From Salaquimonas pukyongi (GTDB lineage Bacteria; Pseudomonadota; Alphaproteobacteria; Rhizobiales; Rhizobiaceae): a stretch of DNA of 64,000 nt. The notes beneath the pieces were generated by a model that had not been told where the DNA came from, made no database searches, and saw nothing but the letters and a program-made list of their open reading frames with translations. Shown in pieces: positions 44,817 through 53,150 of the stretch (position 1 is its first letter; each line of letters opens with the position of its first letter). The stretch is taken from positions 1,612,001 to 1,676,000 of the forward strand of contig NZ_CP019044.1 of the NCBI RefSeq assembly GCF_001953055.1, written 5' to 3'. The position numbers were made by a program, and so were the translations under genes.

Positions 44817-45728
44817 ATGACAATTGAGTTTAATGGCCAAGTCGCCATCGTGACCGGCGCCGGCAACGGCCTTGGCAAGAGCCATGCCATGGAACTTGCC
44901 CGCCGTGGCGCCAAGGTCGTGGTCAACGATTTCGGCGGTGCCCGCGACGGTTCCGGCGGTTCATTGACACCGGCAGAAGAAGTGGTGGCTCAAATCGAGG
45001 CTGCGGGCGGTAAAGCCATTGCCAACGGCGCCAATGTCGCCAGCATCGAGGATACCGGCCAGATGGTGGCTGATGCCGTCGCCAAATGGGGCCGGGTTGA
45101 TGTGCTGATCAACAATGCCGGCATCCTGCGCGACCGCAGCTTCGGCAAGATGTCGGACAGCGAATGGGACGCCGTCGTTGCGGTTCACATGACCGGCTCG
45201 GCAAACTGCGCCCGCTCGGTCTGGAACCAGATGAAGGAACAGGGCTATGGCCGTATCCTGATGACAACGTCGACCTCCGGCATCTACGGAAATTTCGGCC
45301 AGGCCAATTACGGCGCTGCAAAAATGGGCGTCATCGGCCTGATGAACACGCTGTGCATTGAAGGCATGAAAAGCGACATCCGCATCAATTGCCTGGCACC
45401 GACCGCCGCAACCCGCATGACCGAAGACATCATGAGCGAGGAAATGCTGGCCGCCCTCGATCCCAGGCATGTCACCCCTGCGGCGATTTACATGGTCAGC
45501 CGCAAGGCGCCCAACAGAACCGTGATGTTCGCCGGTGGCGGGACGTTTTCAAAGCTTGAAATCCGCGAGAGCAAGGGAGTTTTTCTGGCCGAAGATGATC
45601 GCAATGCCGATGGCGTTGCAGAAAACTTCAGCCGTATCGCCGACATGGCCGAGCCGGACCACTTTTCCCACGGCAATGAGCACATCGCCAAGGTGCTGAC
45701 CAATGCCAGCAAGGCAGTCAGTTCCTAG
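44817..45728 (+). CDS. SDR of the 3-hydroxyacyl-CoA dehydrogenase (MFE-2-like) type
   Basis: A 303-residue SDR. The cofactor loop VTGAGNGLGKSHAMELARRGA and the acidic insertion VVNDFGGARDGSG are hallmarks of the (3R)-hydroxyacyl-CoA dehydrogenase domain of multifunctional enzyme 2. NNAGILRDRSFGKM, the TTSTSGIYGNFGQANYGAAK active site and a long tail complete the fold. It would oxidise 3-hydroxyacyl-CoA to 3-oxoacyl-CoA. Its last 11 bases overlap the convergent PAP2 gene. Confidence 0.93.
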   Translation: MTIEFNGQVAIVTGAGNGLGKSHAMELARRGAKVVVNDFGGARDGSGGSLTPAEEVVAQIEAAGGKAIANGANVASIEDTGQMVADAVAKWGRVDVLINNAGILRDRSFGKMSDSEWDAVVAVHMTGSANCARSVWNQMKEQGYGRILMTTSTSGIYGNFGQANYGAAKMGVIGLMNTLCIEGMKSDIRINCLAPTAATRMTEDIMSEEMLAALDPRHVTPAAIYMVSRKAPNRTVMFAGGGTFSKLEIRESKGVFLAEDDRNADGVAENFSRIADMAEPDHFSHGNEHIAKVLTNASKAVSS

Positions 45729-46467
45729 TGGCAGAACCCCTGCCGCCGTCCGCAAGCACGATGTAGCGGTAGAGGATGGCCGCAATGGCGATCATGAAAA
45801 TCCCGGCAAACACCGTGTCGGAGGGAAAGTGCCCGCCCTGCCCGACCCGCATATAGGATGCAAAAAACCAGGCCGGAAGCAGCAATGCGGCAAACAGCTT
45901 GCGCCATTTCGGCAAGATGAACATCAGCGACGCCACCACCATCACCATGGAGGAGACCTCGCCGCTGACGAAGGAGCAATTGTCCACACATTCCCCGCCA
46001 CTTTCGAACAGCGGCTTGAAATCGAATTCGCCGCCAAATTCGCTCACCGTGCGCGGTCTGGGCCGGCCCACATGATCCTTCAGGATGATGTTGGTTACCA
46101 GCAGCGGACCGATCAGCGAGGTAAGCAGCAGATAAAGCCACTGCACCGGCAAGAGTCTCCAGAACCGTTCGCGGTGGTAGAGCGCGCCGATGATCCCGGC
46201 GGTGACCAGCGCATAAAACAGGCCATAGCCGGTCATGGTGATACGCCGCAGGGTTGACCACAGATCACTGCCGCGCAAATCAAATCTGCCATCGTTGTAA
46301 AGTGCCTGCGTCAGCACAATGTCGAGCTGCGGCCGGCCCAAAAACGCCAGCGCCGCCAACAGGCCGGCAACAGAGACTGCCAGCAAGACAAACCAGGCGA
46401 ACCGCCGCTCTGCGGCTAGCCGGCCTGCGTCAAACCCATGCCGCCAGATGGATTGCACGCCGCTCAT
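45718..46467 (-). CDS. PAP2-family membrane phosphatase (LpxE-like candidate)
   Basis: A 249-residue protein with about six membrane helices. The three PAP2 motifs are present: KDHVGRPRPRT, CSFVSGEVSS (a SGE form in place of SGH) and RVGQGGHFPSDTVFAG. Family members remove phosphate from lipid A, phosphatidylglycerophosphate or undecaprenyl diphosphate. Given the glycosyltransferases next door, lipid A or polyprenyl phosphate is a reasonable substrate guess. Its start overlaps the stop of the GT-C gene by ATGA. Confidence 0.88.
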   Translation of the reverse strand: MSGVQSIWRHGFDAGRLAAERRFAWFVLLAVSVAGLLAALAFLGRPQLDIVLTQALYNDGRFDLRGSDLWSTLRRITMTGYGLFYALVTAGIIGALYHRERFWRLLPVQWLYLLLTSLIGPLLVTNIILKDHVGRPRPRTVSEFGGEFDFKPLFESGGECVDNCSFVSGEVSSMVMVVASLMFILPKWRKLFAALLLPAWFFASYMRVGQGGHFPSDTVFAGIFMIAIAAILYRYIVLADGGRGSATRN

Positions 46468-47954
46468 GGCCGGTAACCTTTCAGAACAAAAATGCGCCGC
46501 TGTTTGTCACTGCCCGCATATTCCGGAATTTCACCTGCCAACCGCACAGTCGTGAACCGGCTGGCAACAGCTTCCGGCACGCCCGGACTGCTGGTTGGAA
46601 AGATGAAATCCTCGCCCTGCAAATCCGGCCGGTCCTGAAGCGCCCGCGTCAGCTCGAAATGATCGCCCGGGCCATTCCCTTCCCGCCAGGCATAAACGGT
46701 GAGCGGTTCTTCGCGCAGGTAATAAATCAGCGTTGCCGAGCGTTTGCGGCTGCCGGAAAGAACGTTTGCAATGCCTTCGGCGCGCGCCACCTCGCCAACA
46801 CCGGCAGCCAGCTCCGGCCCGCCCCACATGCGGCTGAAGGGGTTCTGTTTTTCTGACAGCGGCAATTGCCCGGGCCCGGCAAATCCCACCAGAACCGCAA
46901 TGGCAGCAAAAACCGCCCAATGGATACCGTTTGACAGGCGCATCCACAATTGCGGCATACGGCGTATGAACAACTCGCTGACCAGCAGCAGGGCGGCGGG
47001 AAAGGCGGTTGCCGCCCAATTGGCAAACGCCTTGCTCATGATTGCCTGAAACGAGATCAGCACCAGGACCGGCAGCGAAAAGGCAATCAACAGCTTCTGT
47101 TCGCTGCTTGCCCCCTCGCGCCACAGCCGGATGAGCGCGATCAGGTAGACGGCAAAAACGATTGGGCCGGCAACCGCAAATTGCGAACCGATAAACTCAC
47201 CAAGCCCGGCCAGGTTGGGAAAATGCCCGCCCCAACCAATGTTGTCGCCGGTATGGGTGACGGTGGTGAACTGGTTTTGCGATTGCCAGACGACGTTGGG
47301 AATCAAAAACGCCAACCCCGCCGCAAAGGCGGTCCAAAGCTTCCAGTCCTTCAGCAAACCGCGCCCCTCCTTCGACAACATGCCGAAGAGCACAAAACAC
47401 AGCGCAAAATAGGCCATGGCGTATTTCGCATTAAGCCCCAGCCCAAACGCTATCGCCAGAACAAACAGCCATTTGGCGTGCCGATCCTGCCGGTAGCAGA
47501 TGAGCGCCCAAAGCGCCGCCGACCAGCAGAGCAGCAGCGGCACATCGGTCGAAACCAGCGTGGCGGAAAGCGAAACCGCAGGCAGCAGCAGCCATCCGAT
47601 ACCTGCAACCAGCGCGATGCGCGCATTGAACAAGGCCGCGCCACACAAAAACACGAAAAACCCGGTCAGGGTGTGCAGAACGGGCGATGCCAGCCGCACG
47701 CAGAATTCGCTGTCACCGCACACACCGGTGAAAGCGGCGATGACAAAGGCAAGCAGCGGTGGTTTGGAAAAATAACCGAAGGCCGGTTCCTTCGCCCAAA
47801 CCCAGTATTGCGCTTCGTCGAAAAACAGCGGCGCACTGTTGAACCACAGCGAAACAAGGCGCACCAGCAGGATCAGCGCCGCGACAAGCCAGAAGCGCCT
47901 TGCCATGACGGATGCGCTGCCAGCGTGTTGTCCTTCAGCGTGGATGGTGTTCAT
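46464..47954 (-). CDS. GT-C glycosyltransferase (GT39/ArnT-RgtD-like)
   Basis: A 496-residue membrane protein with about a dozen helices. The first loop has the GT39/83 hallmark FFDEAQYWVWAKEPAFGYFSKPP (short acidic motif DEAQYW). It would transfer a sugar from a polyprenyl-phosphate donor to a lipid or polysaccharide in the periplasm, as ArnT does for aminoarabinose or the rhizobial RgtA-D enzymes do for galacturonic acid. It is divergent from a GT2 gene that could make the donor and is coupled to PAP2. Confidence 0.9.
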   Translation of the reverse strand: MNTIHAEGQHAGSASVMARRFWLVAALILLVRLVSLWFNSAPLFFDEAQYWVWAKEPAFGYFSKPPLLAFVIAAFTGVCGDSEFCVRLASPVLHTLTGFFVFLCGAALFNARIALVAGIGWLLLPAVSLSATLVSTDVPLLLCWSAALWALICYRQDRHAKWLFVLAIAFGLGLNAKYAMAYFALCFVLFGMLSKEGRGLLKDWKLWTAFAAGLAFLIPNVVWQSQNQFTTVTHTGDNIGWGGHFPNLAGLGEFIGSQFAVAGPIVFAVYLIALIRLWREGASSEQKLLIAFSLPVLVLISFQAIMSKAFANWAATAFPAALLLVSELFIRRMPQLWMRLSNGIHWAVFAAIAVLVGFAGPGQLPLSEKQNPFSRMWGGPELAAGVGEVARAEGIANVLSGSRKRSATLIYYLREEPLTVYAWREGNGPGDHFELTRALQDRPDLQGEDFIFPTSSPGVPEAVASRFTTVRLAGEIPEYAGSDKQRRIFVLKGYRP

Positions 47955-48092
47955 TCGGACCTTCTTGCCCGGCAGTTCGGCGATCGTTTCGCGTCCCTTG
48001 CGAATTCGTGGCGTCTATGGGATGGAAGCGCCAAACTGTCAACAAGACCAGCCCGCACCCTTCGTTCAATCCGTAATTGTTTTGGTACCTTT

Positions 48093-48845
48093 ATGGCCAG
48101 CGCCCGAAAAACCGTTTCCGTCGTCATTCCGGTCTACAATGAGGAAGGCAATATCGGCCGCCTCGTTGAGGAGACCCATGGCGCCGTGGCGCCTGCAAGT
48201 CTTGGCGAAATCATCGTTGTCGATGACTGTTCGTCCGACAAGGGACCGCAAGAGGTGCTTGCCATTGCCCGAAAGCGCAAGAAAGTCCGCCTGATACGCC
48301 ATCTTGAAAACGCCGGCCAGAGCGCAGCGCTCAGAACCGGCATTCTGGCTGCCAACCATGCCCTGATCGCAACGCTCGATGGGGATGGCCAGAACGATCC
48401 CGCCGATCTGCCTGCAATGATCAGCGCCATTGCGCCCGCCGGCAAGGAGGATGGCCCGGCCCTCATCGGTGGCATCCGCGTCAACCGCAAGGACACCGGC
48501 TCCAAACGCTGGGCCTCACGCGCCGCCAACAAGATTCGCGACTGGGTCTTGCGCGATGATTGCCCGGATACCGGCTGCGGCATCAAGGTTTTCTGGCGTG
48601 AGGCGTTTTTGAAACTGCCGTTCTTCACCTCGGTCCACCGCTATTTGCCAGCCCTGTTCCAGACCTATGGTTACAAGACGGACTATGTTCCCGTGAACTC
48701 CCGGGAGCGGCTTGCCGGCATATCGAAATACAACAATTTCAACCGTGCGCTGATCGGTTTTTATGATCTGTTCGGGGTGTCCTGGCTGCGGCGGCGCACC
48801 AAACACCCGCCAGTGCGGGAAGAAAAGGTAGGTGAGGAAAAATAA
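48093..48845 (+). CDS. Polyprenyl-phosphate glycosyltransferase (GT2, DPM1/RgtE-like)
   Basis: A 250-residue cytoplasmic-face GT2 enzyme without membrane helices. Motifs SVVIPVYNEEGNIGRL, IIVVDDCSSDKG, ATLDGDGQNDPADLP and SRERLAGISKYNN are visible. It would load a sugar from a nucleotide donor onto polyprenyl phosphate. The ATG at 48093 starts MASARKTVSVVIP; the long open frame before it is antisense to the neighbour and is rejected. It pairs functionally with the divergent GT-C gene. Confidence 0.92.
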   Translation: MASARKTVSVVIPVYNEEGNIGRLVEETHGAVAPASLGEIIVVDDCSSDKGPQEVLAIARKRKKVRLIRHLENAGQSAALRTGILAANHALIATLDGDGQNDPADLPAMISAIAPAGKEDGPALIGGIRVNRKDTGSKRWASRAANKIRDWVLRDDCPDTGCGIKVFWREAFLKLPFFTSVHRYLPALFQTYGYKTDYVPVNSRERLAGISKYNNFNRALIGFYDLFGVSWLRRRTKHPPVREEKVGEEK

Positions 48846-48851
48846 CCGGCC

Positions 48852-49583
48852 TCAACCGGCCCCGGTTTTTTTCCCGCTCTTGCGCTCCGCCCGGATCTGG
48901 CGCCGGTATCGGCCGTAAATCCAAAGGCCGGCAATCATCAATACGGCAAACAGGCCGATGCCCAGCGCAACCTGCCAGCCGGCTCCCACGTCGACGCCGC
49001 TGCCCATCAGCGCAAAAACCGCCATTTGCGGGATATAGCCGGCGATGGATGCCATCACGAACGCAAAAAGCGGTACGCCGGTAACGCCGGCCGCCAGATT
49101 GGTCAAGAGATTGGAGCCGACCGGCAACAGTCGAATGATGAGGGTTGTCGTTACCGGGTGCTGGCGCCAGTATTCAAAGGCAATGTCCACCCGCCCCCTG
49201 ATCACCTGTCGCGCCTTCGTCTCCAATACCCGGGCAATGAGCGCTGCCAGCGCACAGCCAAGCCCGGCCGCAAGGGTCGAGACGGCAAGCCCGGTCCAAA
49301 GCCCGAAGAAATACGCACCGAAAAACGCCACCGCCTGACGCGGACCGCCAATGGCGGTAAACAGCATGCCGGCGGAAAGATAGGCAAGCTTGCCCTGATA
49401 CCACCGGGCATTGGCCTGGTCGTTGAAATCGACCCACTGGGCAAGCCCCTCGAAGTCGATTGACTTGGCCAGATAGCCTACTGCCAGAATAACGCCAAGC
49501 GCCAGCCCGGCCTTGGCAAGGCGGGCGATGCCGATCTGCCGGAAGGCTCTTAGGGCGGGTTCGACGAAATTTGCGGCGGACAT
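48852..49583 (-). CDS. VTT/TVP38-family membrane protein
   Basis: A 243-residue membrane protein of the SNARE-associated/DedA-like VTT family. The core GGPRQAVAFFGAYFFGLWTG and LLPVGSNLLTNLAAGVTGVP segments are diagnostic. The family includes likely lipid flippases for undecaprenyl phosphate and phospholipids. Beside polyprenyl-phosphate glycosyltransferases, this is suggestive but unproven. It converges with the GT2 gene (six bases apart). Confidence 0.87.
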   Translation of the reverse strand: MSAANFVEPALRAFRQIGIARLAKAGLALGVILAVGYLAKSIDFEGLAQWVDFNDQANARWYQGKLAYLSAGMLFTAIGGPRQAVAFFGAYFFGLWTGLAVSTLAAGLGCALAALIARVLETKARQVIRGRVDIAFEYWRQHPVTTTLIIRLLPVGSNLLTNLAAGVTGVPLFAFVMASIAGYIPQMAVFALMGSGVDVGAGWQVALGIGLFAVLMIAGLWIYGRYRRQIRAERKSGKKTGAG

Positions 49584-49663
49584 TCAGCTACGCGTTAAAC
49601 CAGATCACGGACTCATAAACAGGATCGAAATGCTTGGCATGAGGGGTTTTGTCACCTTTTTTG

Positions 49664-49680
49664 GGCGGTTTCAAACCGCC
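49664..49680. repeat. Short perfect hairpin GGCGGTTT-C-AAACCGCC
   Basis: An eight-base inverted repeat in the 169-base gap between the divergent VTT and kinase genes. T-run placement (before the hairpin on the plus strand) does not make it a terminator in either direction. It may be an operator. Confidence 0.4.
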
Positions 49681-49752
49681 AGCCGATGCTGCTTGACGCA
49701 AGGCGGGCCGGGCGTCAAGTTTGAACCGTGATGGAAGGGAGAACGAGACGGA

Positions 49753-50808
49753 ATGGATGATGCGGTAAACCAGCTCGACAGCGCAGCGCTTTCCCCCTGG
49801 CTTGAAAGCCATGTCGACGGCTTTCATGACCTGATGGAGATCCGCAAGTTCACGGGCGGTCAATCCAATCCGACCTATCTGATCATCGCCCAGAGCGGCA
49901 AATATGTTCTGAGGGCCAAACCACCCGGAGAACTGTTGAAGTCCGCCCATCAGGTGGATCGCGAATACCGTGTCATGAAGGCGCTGGGTGCAACCGCCGT
50001 GCCCGTGCCGCGCATGTTTGCGCTGAGCAGTGAGGACAGCCCCATCGGGCGGATGTTCTTCGTGATGGAATATCTGGACGGACACATTTTCTGGGACCCG
50101 GCTTTGCCGGAAATCCATGAGTTTCACGGCGAAAAAGCACCGGAGCGGCGGGCACTGATCTACGACCGCATGAATGCGGCCATGGCCAAACTCCATGATG
50201 TGGATGTCGAAGCGGCTGGTCTTGGCGATTTCGGCAAGCCGGGCAACTATTTCGAGCGGCAACTGGCACGATGGACCCAGCAATATGCCGCCAGCGAGGT
50301 CGACCGCAACGAGGAACTTCACCATCTCATCGACTGGCTCGGCGCCAACATGCCCGAGGATGACGGCAGGATATCGCTGGTTCACGGCGATTTCCGCATC
50401 GACAACATGGTCTTCAGCCATGATGCCCATGAAATTCTCGGCATTCTCGACTGGGAACTGTCGACCCTTGGCCACCCCCTGGCCGACCTTGCCTATCAGT
50501 GCATGCAATGGCGCCTGCCCCATCAGGGCGGCTTTCGCGGCCTGGGCGGGCTTGACCGCGCCGCCCTCGGCCTTCCGTCTGAAGAAGACTATGTTGCTGC
50601 CTATTGCCGCCGCCGAAACATCGAAAGACCCGGCAACTGGCCGTTTTACGTCGCCTTCTGCTTTTTCCGCATCGCCGCCATCCTGCAAGGGGTCTACAAG
50701 CGCTCGCTCGACGGCAATGCCTCCAACCCGCAAAAGGCGCGCGAATATGGCAAGGCGGTTCCCGTATTGGGAAAAATGGCCGTGGAGATGATAAACAAGG
50801 GCAGTTAG
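49753..50808 (+). CDS. APH/ACAD10-N-like phosphotransferase
   Basis: A 351-residue kinase-fold protein. The glycine-rich loop KFTGGQSNPTYLI, the Lys of YVLRAKPP, the catalytic loop SLVHGDFRIDNMVF and the metal-binding ILDWELSTLGHPLADLAY are all intact. The family matches the kinase domain of ACAD10/11 and bacterial LvaA, which phosphorylate 4-hydroxyacyl-CoA. An antibiotic-resistance role is unlikely. It fits with the acyl-CoA dehydrogenase at 42513 and the SDRs. Confidence 0.92.
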   Translation: MDDAVNQLDSAALSPWLESHVDGFHDLMEIRKFTGGQSNPTYLIIAQSGKYVLRAKPPGELLKSAHQVDREYRVMKALGATAVPVPRMFALSSEDSPIGRMFFVMEYLDGHIFWDPALPEIHEFHGEKAPERRALIYDRMNAAMAKLHDVDVEAAGLGDFGKPGNYFERQLARWTQQYAASEVDRNEELHHLIDWLGANMPEDDGRISLVHGDFRIDNMVFSHDAHEILGILDWELSTLGHPLADLAYQCMQWRLPHQGGFRGLGGLDRAALGLPSEEDYVAAYCRRRNIERPGNWPFYVAFCFFRIAAILQGVYKRSLDGNASNPQKAREYGKAVPVLGKMAVEMINKGS

Positions 50809-50813
50809 AGCCT

Positions 50814-51713
50814 TCAGTTTTCGGATACTGCCCGGGAAAGCAAAAACTCGCGAAAGGCTTCAATGCGCGGATCGCGCCGGTCCCGCAGTGGGGAAAGCAG
50901 GTAATAACCGGCACCACACGTCATGACATGATCATGGGCGAAAGCCAGGCTGCCGCTTGCAAGCTCTTCCGCCACAAGTTGATGGGGAAGGATGCCGACA
51001 CCCCTGCCCGCGCGAACAGCTTCCACAATCATCTCGAACTGCGGCAGGACCAGTTCACGGCCCGGTCTGATTTCTTCGGTCGAGTGGCCCGCATCGCGCA
51101 GCCAAAGCTCCCAGGAAAGCGGCCGGGTTGCGTTGCGCAACAGCGGCGCGCCAGCCATCAGGGCTTTGAACGATCCATGGCGACCGGCAAGTTGCGGCGT
51201 GCAAACCGGACCGATTTTTTCCTGCATGAGAAAATCCGCCTGCATACCCGGCCAGGGCGGATCGCCCTGAACGATCAGGATATCTGCCTTGGCATCCTCC
51301 ATTGCTGTATTGTCGAGAAAAGTGCGCGTTGCAAGATCGATGCCCGGGAAGGCATCGGTGAAGGCAAACAGATGCGGTGACAGCCAGCGCGCACAAAGCG
51401 TGGGATAGGTTGCGACCGTCAGCGAGCCAGCCAAATCGCGCCAGGACTGAAGCTTCAATGTTGCAATTTCAAGTGCCTCCAGAAGCGGGGAAACCGCTTC
51501 CAGATACGCTTCGCCTGCCGGGGAAAGGCGAACCCGCTGGCGCTCCCGCACGAAAAGCTGCTGGCCGCTTTGTTCCTCCAACACCCGAATCTGCCGCGAA
51601 ATGGCACCCTGCGTCAGATTGAGTTCGCGGGCAGCCCGGGTGAAACTGCCGCAACGCGCTGCTGCCTCAAAGGCAATCAGCGAAGCTGAAGTGGGTATCG
51701 TACGGCGACTCAT
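50814..51713 (-). CDS. LysR-family transcriptional regulator (GcvA-like)
   Basis: A 299-residue regulator. The N-terminal winged helix-turn-helix is SLIAFEAAARCGSFTRAARE then LNLTQGAISRQIRVLEEQSG; the rest is the periplasmic-binding-like effector domain. It is divergent from the oxygenase gene at 51875 with a dyad between them, and probably regulates it and itself. It converges with the kinase gene by five bases. The effector is unknown. Confidence 0.93.
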   Translation of the reverse strand: MSRRTIPTSASLIAFEAAARCGSFTRAARELNLTQGAISRQIRVLEEQSGQQLFVRERQRVRLSPAGEAYLEAVSPLLEALEIATLKLQSWRDLAGSLTVATYPTLCARWLSPHLFAFTDAFPGIDLATRTFLDNTAMEDAKADILIVQGDPPWPGMQADFLMQEKIGPVCTPQLAGRHGSFKALMAGAPLLRNATRPLSWELWLRDAGHSTEEIRPGRELVLPQFEMIVEAVRAGRGVGILPHQLVAEELASGSLAFAHDHVMTCGAGYYLLSPLRDRRDPRIEAFREFLLSRAVSEN

Positions 51714-51762
51714 GATTTTTCCTGCTCAATTCGCCTGATTCATCCAGGGATTACACTGTTTT

Positions 51763-51799
51763 TGGGAAAGTTGATTATCTTTTATCATCAACTTGCCAA
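51763..51799. promoter_or_regulatory. Strong dyad with T-N11-A LysR box
   Basis: AAGTTGAT (51768-51775) and ATCAACTT (51787-51794) are exact reverse complements separated by 11 bases, so the inner pair is T-N11-A. Near-matching flanks TTGGG and GCCAA extend it. A second palindrome, AACCATGGTT, follows at 51801-51810. It lies between the LysR gene and the divergent oxygenase gene, the expected place for a LysR operator. Confidence 0.75.
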
Positions 51800-51874
51800 A
51801 AACCATGGTTTGTCAAGCGAGTCGCCGGGGGGTAACTTTCTTGATACCGATGGCGAAGCTGCATGGAGGACATC

Positions 51875-52549
51875 ATGTGCGAAACCACCCAAACCCTTGG
51901 CGATCAGCGCAACATGCGGCAATGGCTGGCCGAAGGCGTTGATTCCTCCACCGTTCACCATTTCGTTCCCGGTCCGGGAATTAAAAAGCTCGACCTGAAA
52001 TTCGACATCGGCGCCCTTCGCGAAGCGCTTGAGACCTGCCTTCAGCGCGTTGAAAGCCAGGGTGATTGGGCCGAACAGGGTTTTGGCGCGTTTTCCCTTA
52101 CCCGCCGCCCCGGCGTTGAAACCGAAACCGCCAACGACCTTTCCGGCCGCTATTGGCTGAGAACGGCTGAAACCTATGAGGAAGAACCCCGCGAGGAACC
52201 GGTCGACGAATTCGCCTTTACCCAGTTCGTGCCGGAGTTTGCCGGAACCTATTTCGAGCACGTTCACAGCGAACTGGCAAAACGTTTCCCCATCGGCCGC
52301 ATGCGGGTGCTTTCAAAAGGGCTTTACAACTGCAATTCCTGGCACCGCGACCCCGAACCGCGCCTGCACATCCCCATTCTCACCAATCCCGGCTCGCTGT
52401 TTATCGTCAACCACCACGTGACCCATCTGCCCGCCGACGGTTCGGTCTATTTTACCGACACAAGGGGGTATCACACCGCCTTGAACGGCGGGGAGACACG
52501 GCGGGTGCACATTGTCGCCGCCCTGCCCCAGGAAAGTTCTCCGCAATAA
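51875..52549 (+). CDS. Aspartyl/asparaginyl-hydroxylase-like 2OG-Fe(II) oxygenase
   Basis: A 224-residue protein. The C-terminal half has a jelly-roll pattern with a His-x-Asp (CNSWHRDPEPRLHIPI), FIVNHHVTHLPADGS and a distal YHTALNGGETRRVHIV that could supply His and Arg for iron and 2-oxoglutarate. It would hydroxylate a small molecule or peptide; the substrate is unknown. The ATG at 51875 is chosen because GGAGGA lies four bases upstream; an ATG four codons before has none. Probably under the divergent LysR regulator. Confidence 0.8.
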   Translation: MCETTQTLGDQRNMRQWLAEGVDSSTVHHFVPGPGIKKLDLKFDIGALREALETCLQRVESQGDWAEQGFGAFSLTRRPGVETETANDLSGRYWLRTAETYEEEPREEPVDEFAFTQFVPEFAGTYFEHVHSELAKRFPIGRMRVLSKGLYNCNSWHRDPEPRLHIPILTNPGSLFIVNHHVTHLPADGSVYFTDTRGYHTALNGGETRRVHIVAALPQESSPQ

Positions 52550-52615
52550 AAATGCAGCAAGGTGAAACTTTTTGCTCCGTGCCTGCGTATCCAGTACGGG
52601 AAGCCGGAGGACACC

Positions 52616-53092
52616 ATGCAGAACAAACCGCCAAATCCGCCCTTTTTCGAGGATTTCAAGGCTGTCATTGTGGCGCTCGTCATCTTTGCGGCGGCGGGCC
52701 TCATCGGCATAAAGGCATTTGCACAGGACATGCCGGTGCCGGCCGCTGAAAGCAGCGCCACACAGGCGGTGATCGCAGACCAGCTTCAGGCCTTTCGCAG
52801 CAAGGACCATGCCCGCGCCTATTCCCATGCTGCCCCCAACATCAAGGGATATTTCGACACGGTCGACAAGTTCGCCGCCATGGTCTCCCGCGGCTATGGC
52901 GCAATCTACTCCTCCCGAAACCACGTCTTCGGGCGCAACACCATCATCAACAAAGAAATCTATCAGGAAGTGATCATCACCGACCGGCACGGCAACCAGT
53001 GGCAGGCCGTCTATACCTTAAAACAGCAGGAGGATGGCTCCTGGAAGATCACCGGCGTGAAGATGAACCCCTACAAGGGGGCGGCGGTTTAG
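52616..53092 (+). CDS. DUF4864 family protein, membrane-anchored/exported
   Basis: A 158-residue protein. An N-terminal hydrophobic segment (AVIVALVIFAAAGLIGIKAFA) acts as signal or anchor. The rest matches DUF4864 (QAVIADQLQAFRSKDHARAY, YFDTVDKFAAMVSRGYGAIY, KITGVKMNPY), an NTF2-like fold. The ATG at 52616 has GGAGG five bases upstream. Function unknown; the fold often binds small ligands. It is in the same direction as the oxygenase gene, 66 bases after it. Confidence 0.83.
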   Translation: MQNKPPNPPFFEDFKAVIVALVIFAAAGLIGIKAFAQDMPVPAAESSATQAVIADQLQAFRSKDHARAYSHAAPNIKGYFDTVDKFAAMVSRGYGAIYSSRNHVFGRNTIINKEIYQEVIITDRHGNQWQAVYTLKQQEDGSWKITGVKMNPYKGAAV

Positions 53093-53097
53093 AGCGT

Positions 53098-53129
53098 GTC
53101 CGGTTTAAATGGAATCGTTTAAGCCGGAC
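53098..53129. repeat. Palindromic repeat GTCCGGTTTAAA...TTTAAGCCGGAC
   Basis: A 12-base stem with one G-T pair and an eight-base loop (TGGAATCG), starting five bases after the DUF4864 stop. It resembles interspersed palindromes common downstream of genes in Hyphomicrobiales, and probably folds at the 3' end of the transcript. Confidence 0.65.
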
Positions 53130-53150
53130 AGGCTCCAGGGGAACTGGTTT

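Noticed and set aside
46950-48092. A 380-codon N-terminal extension of the GT2 protein
   Set aside because: It lies antisense to the GT-C gene and across the divergent promoter region. The GT2 family begins at MASARKTVSVVIP (48093).
49664-49680. Terminator at the GGCGGTTT hairpin
   Set aside because: It lies in a divergent promoter gap and has no T-run on the correct side for either strand.
49753-50808. Aminoglycoside resistance gene
   Set aside because: The APH fold is present, but the sequence matches the acyl-CoA-linked ACAD10/LvaA-type group and sits among CoA-related enzymes.
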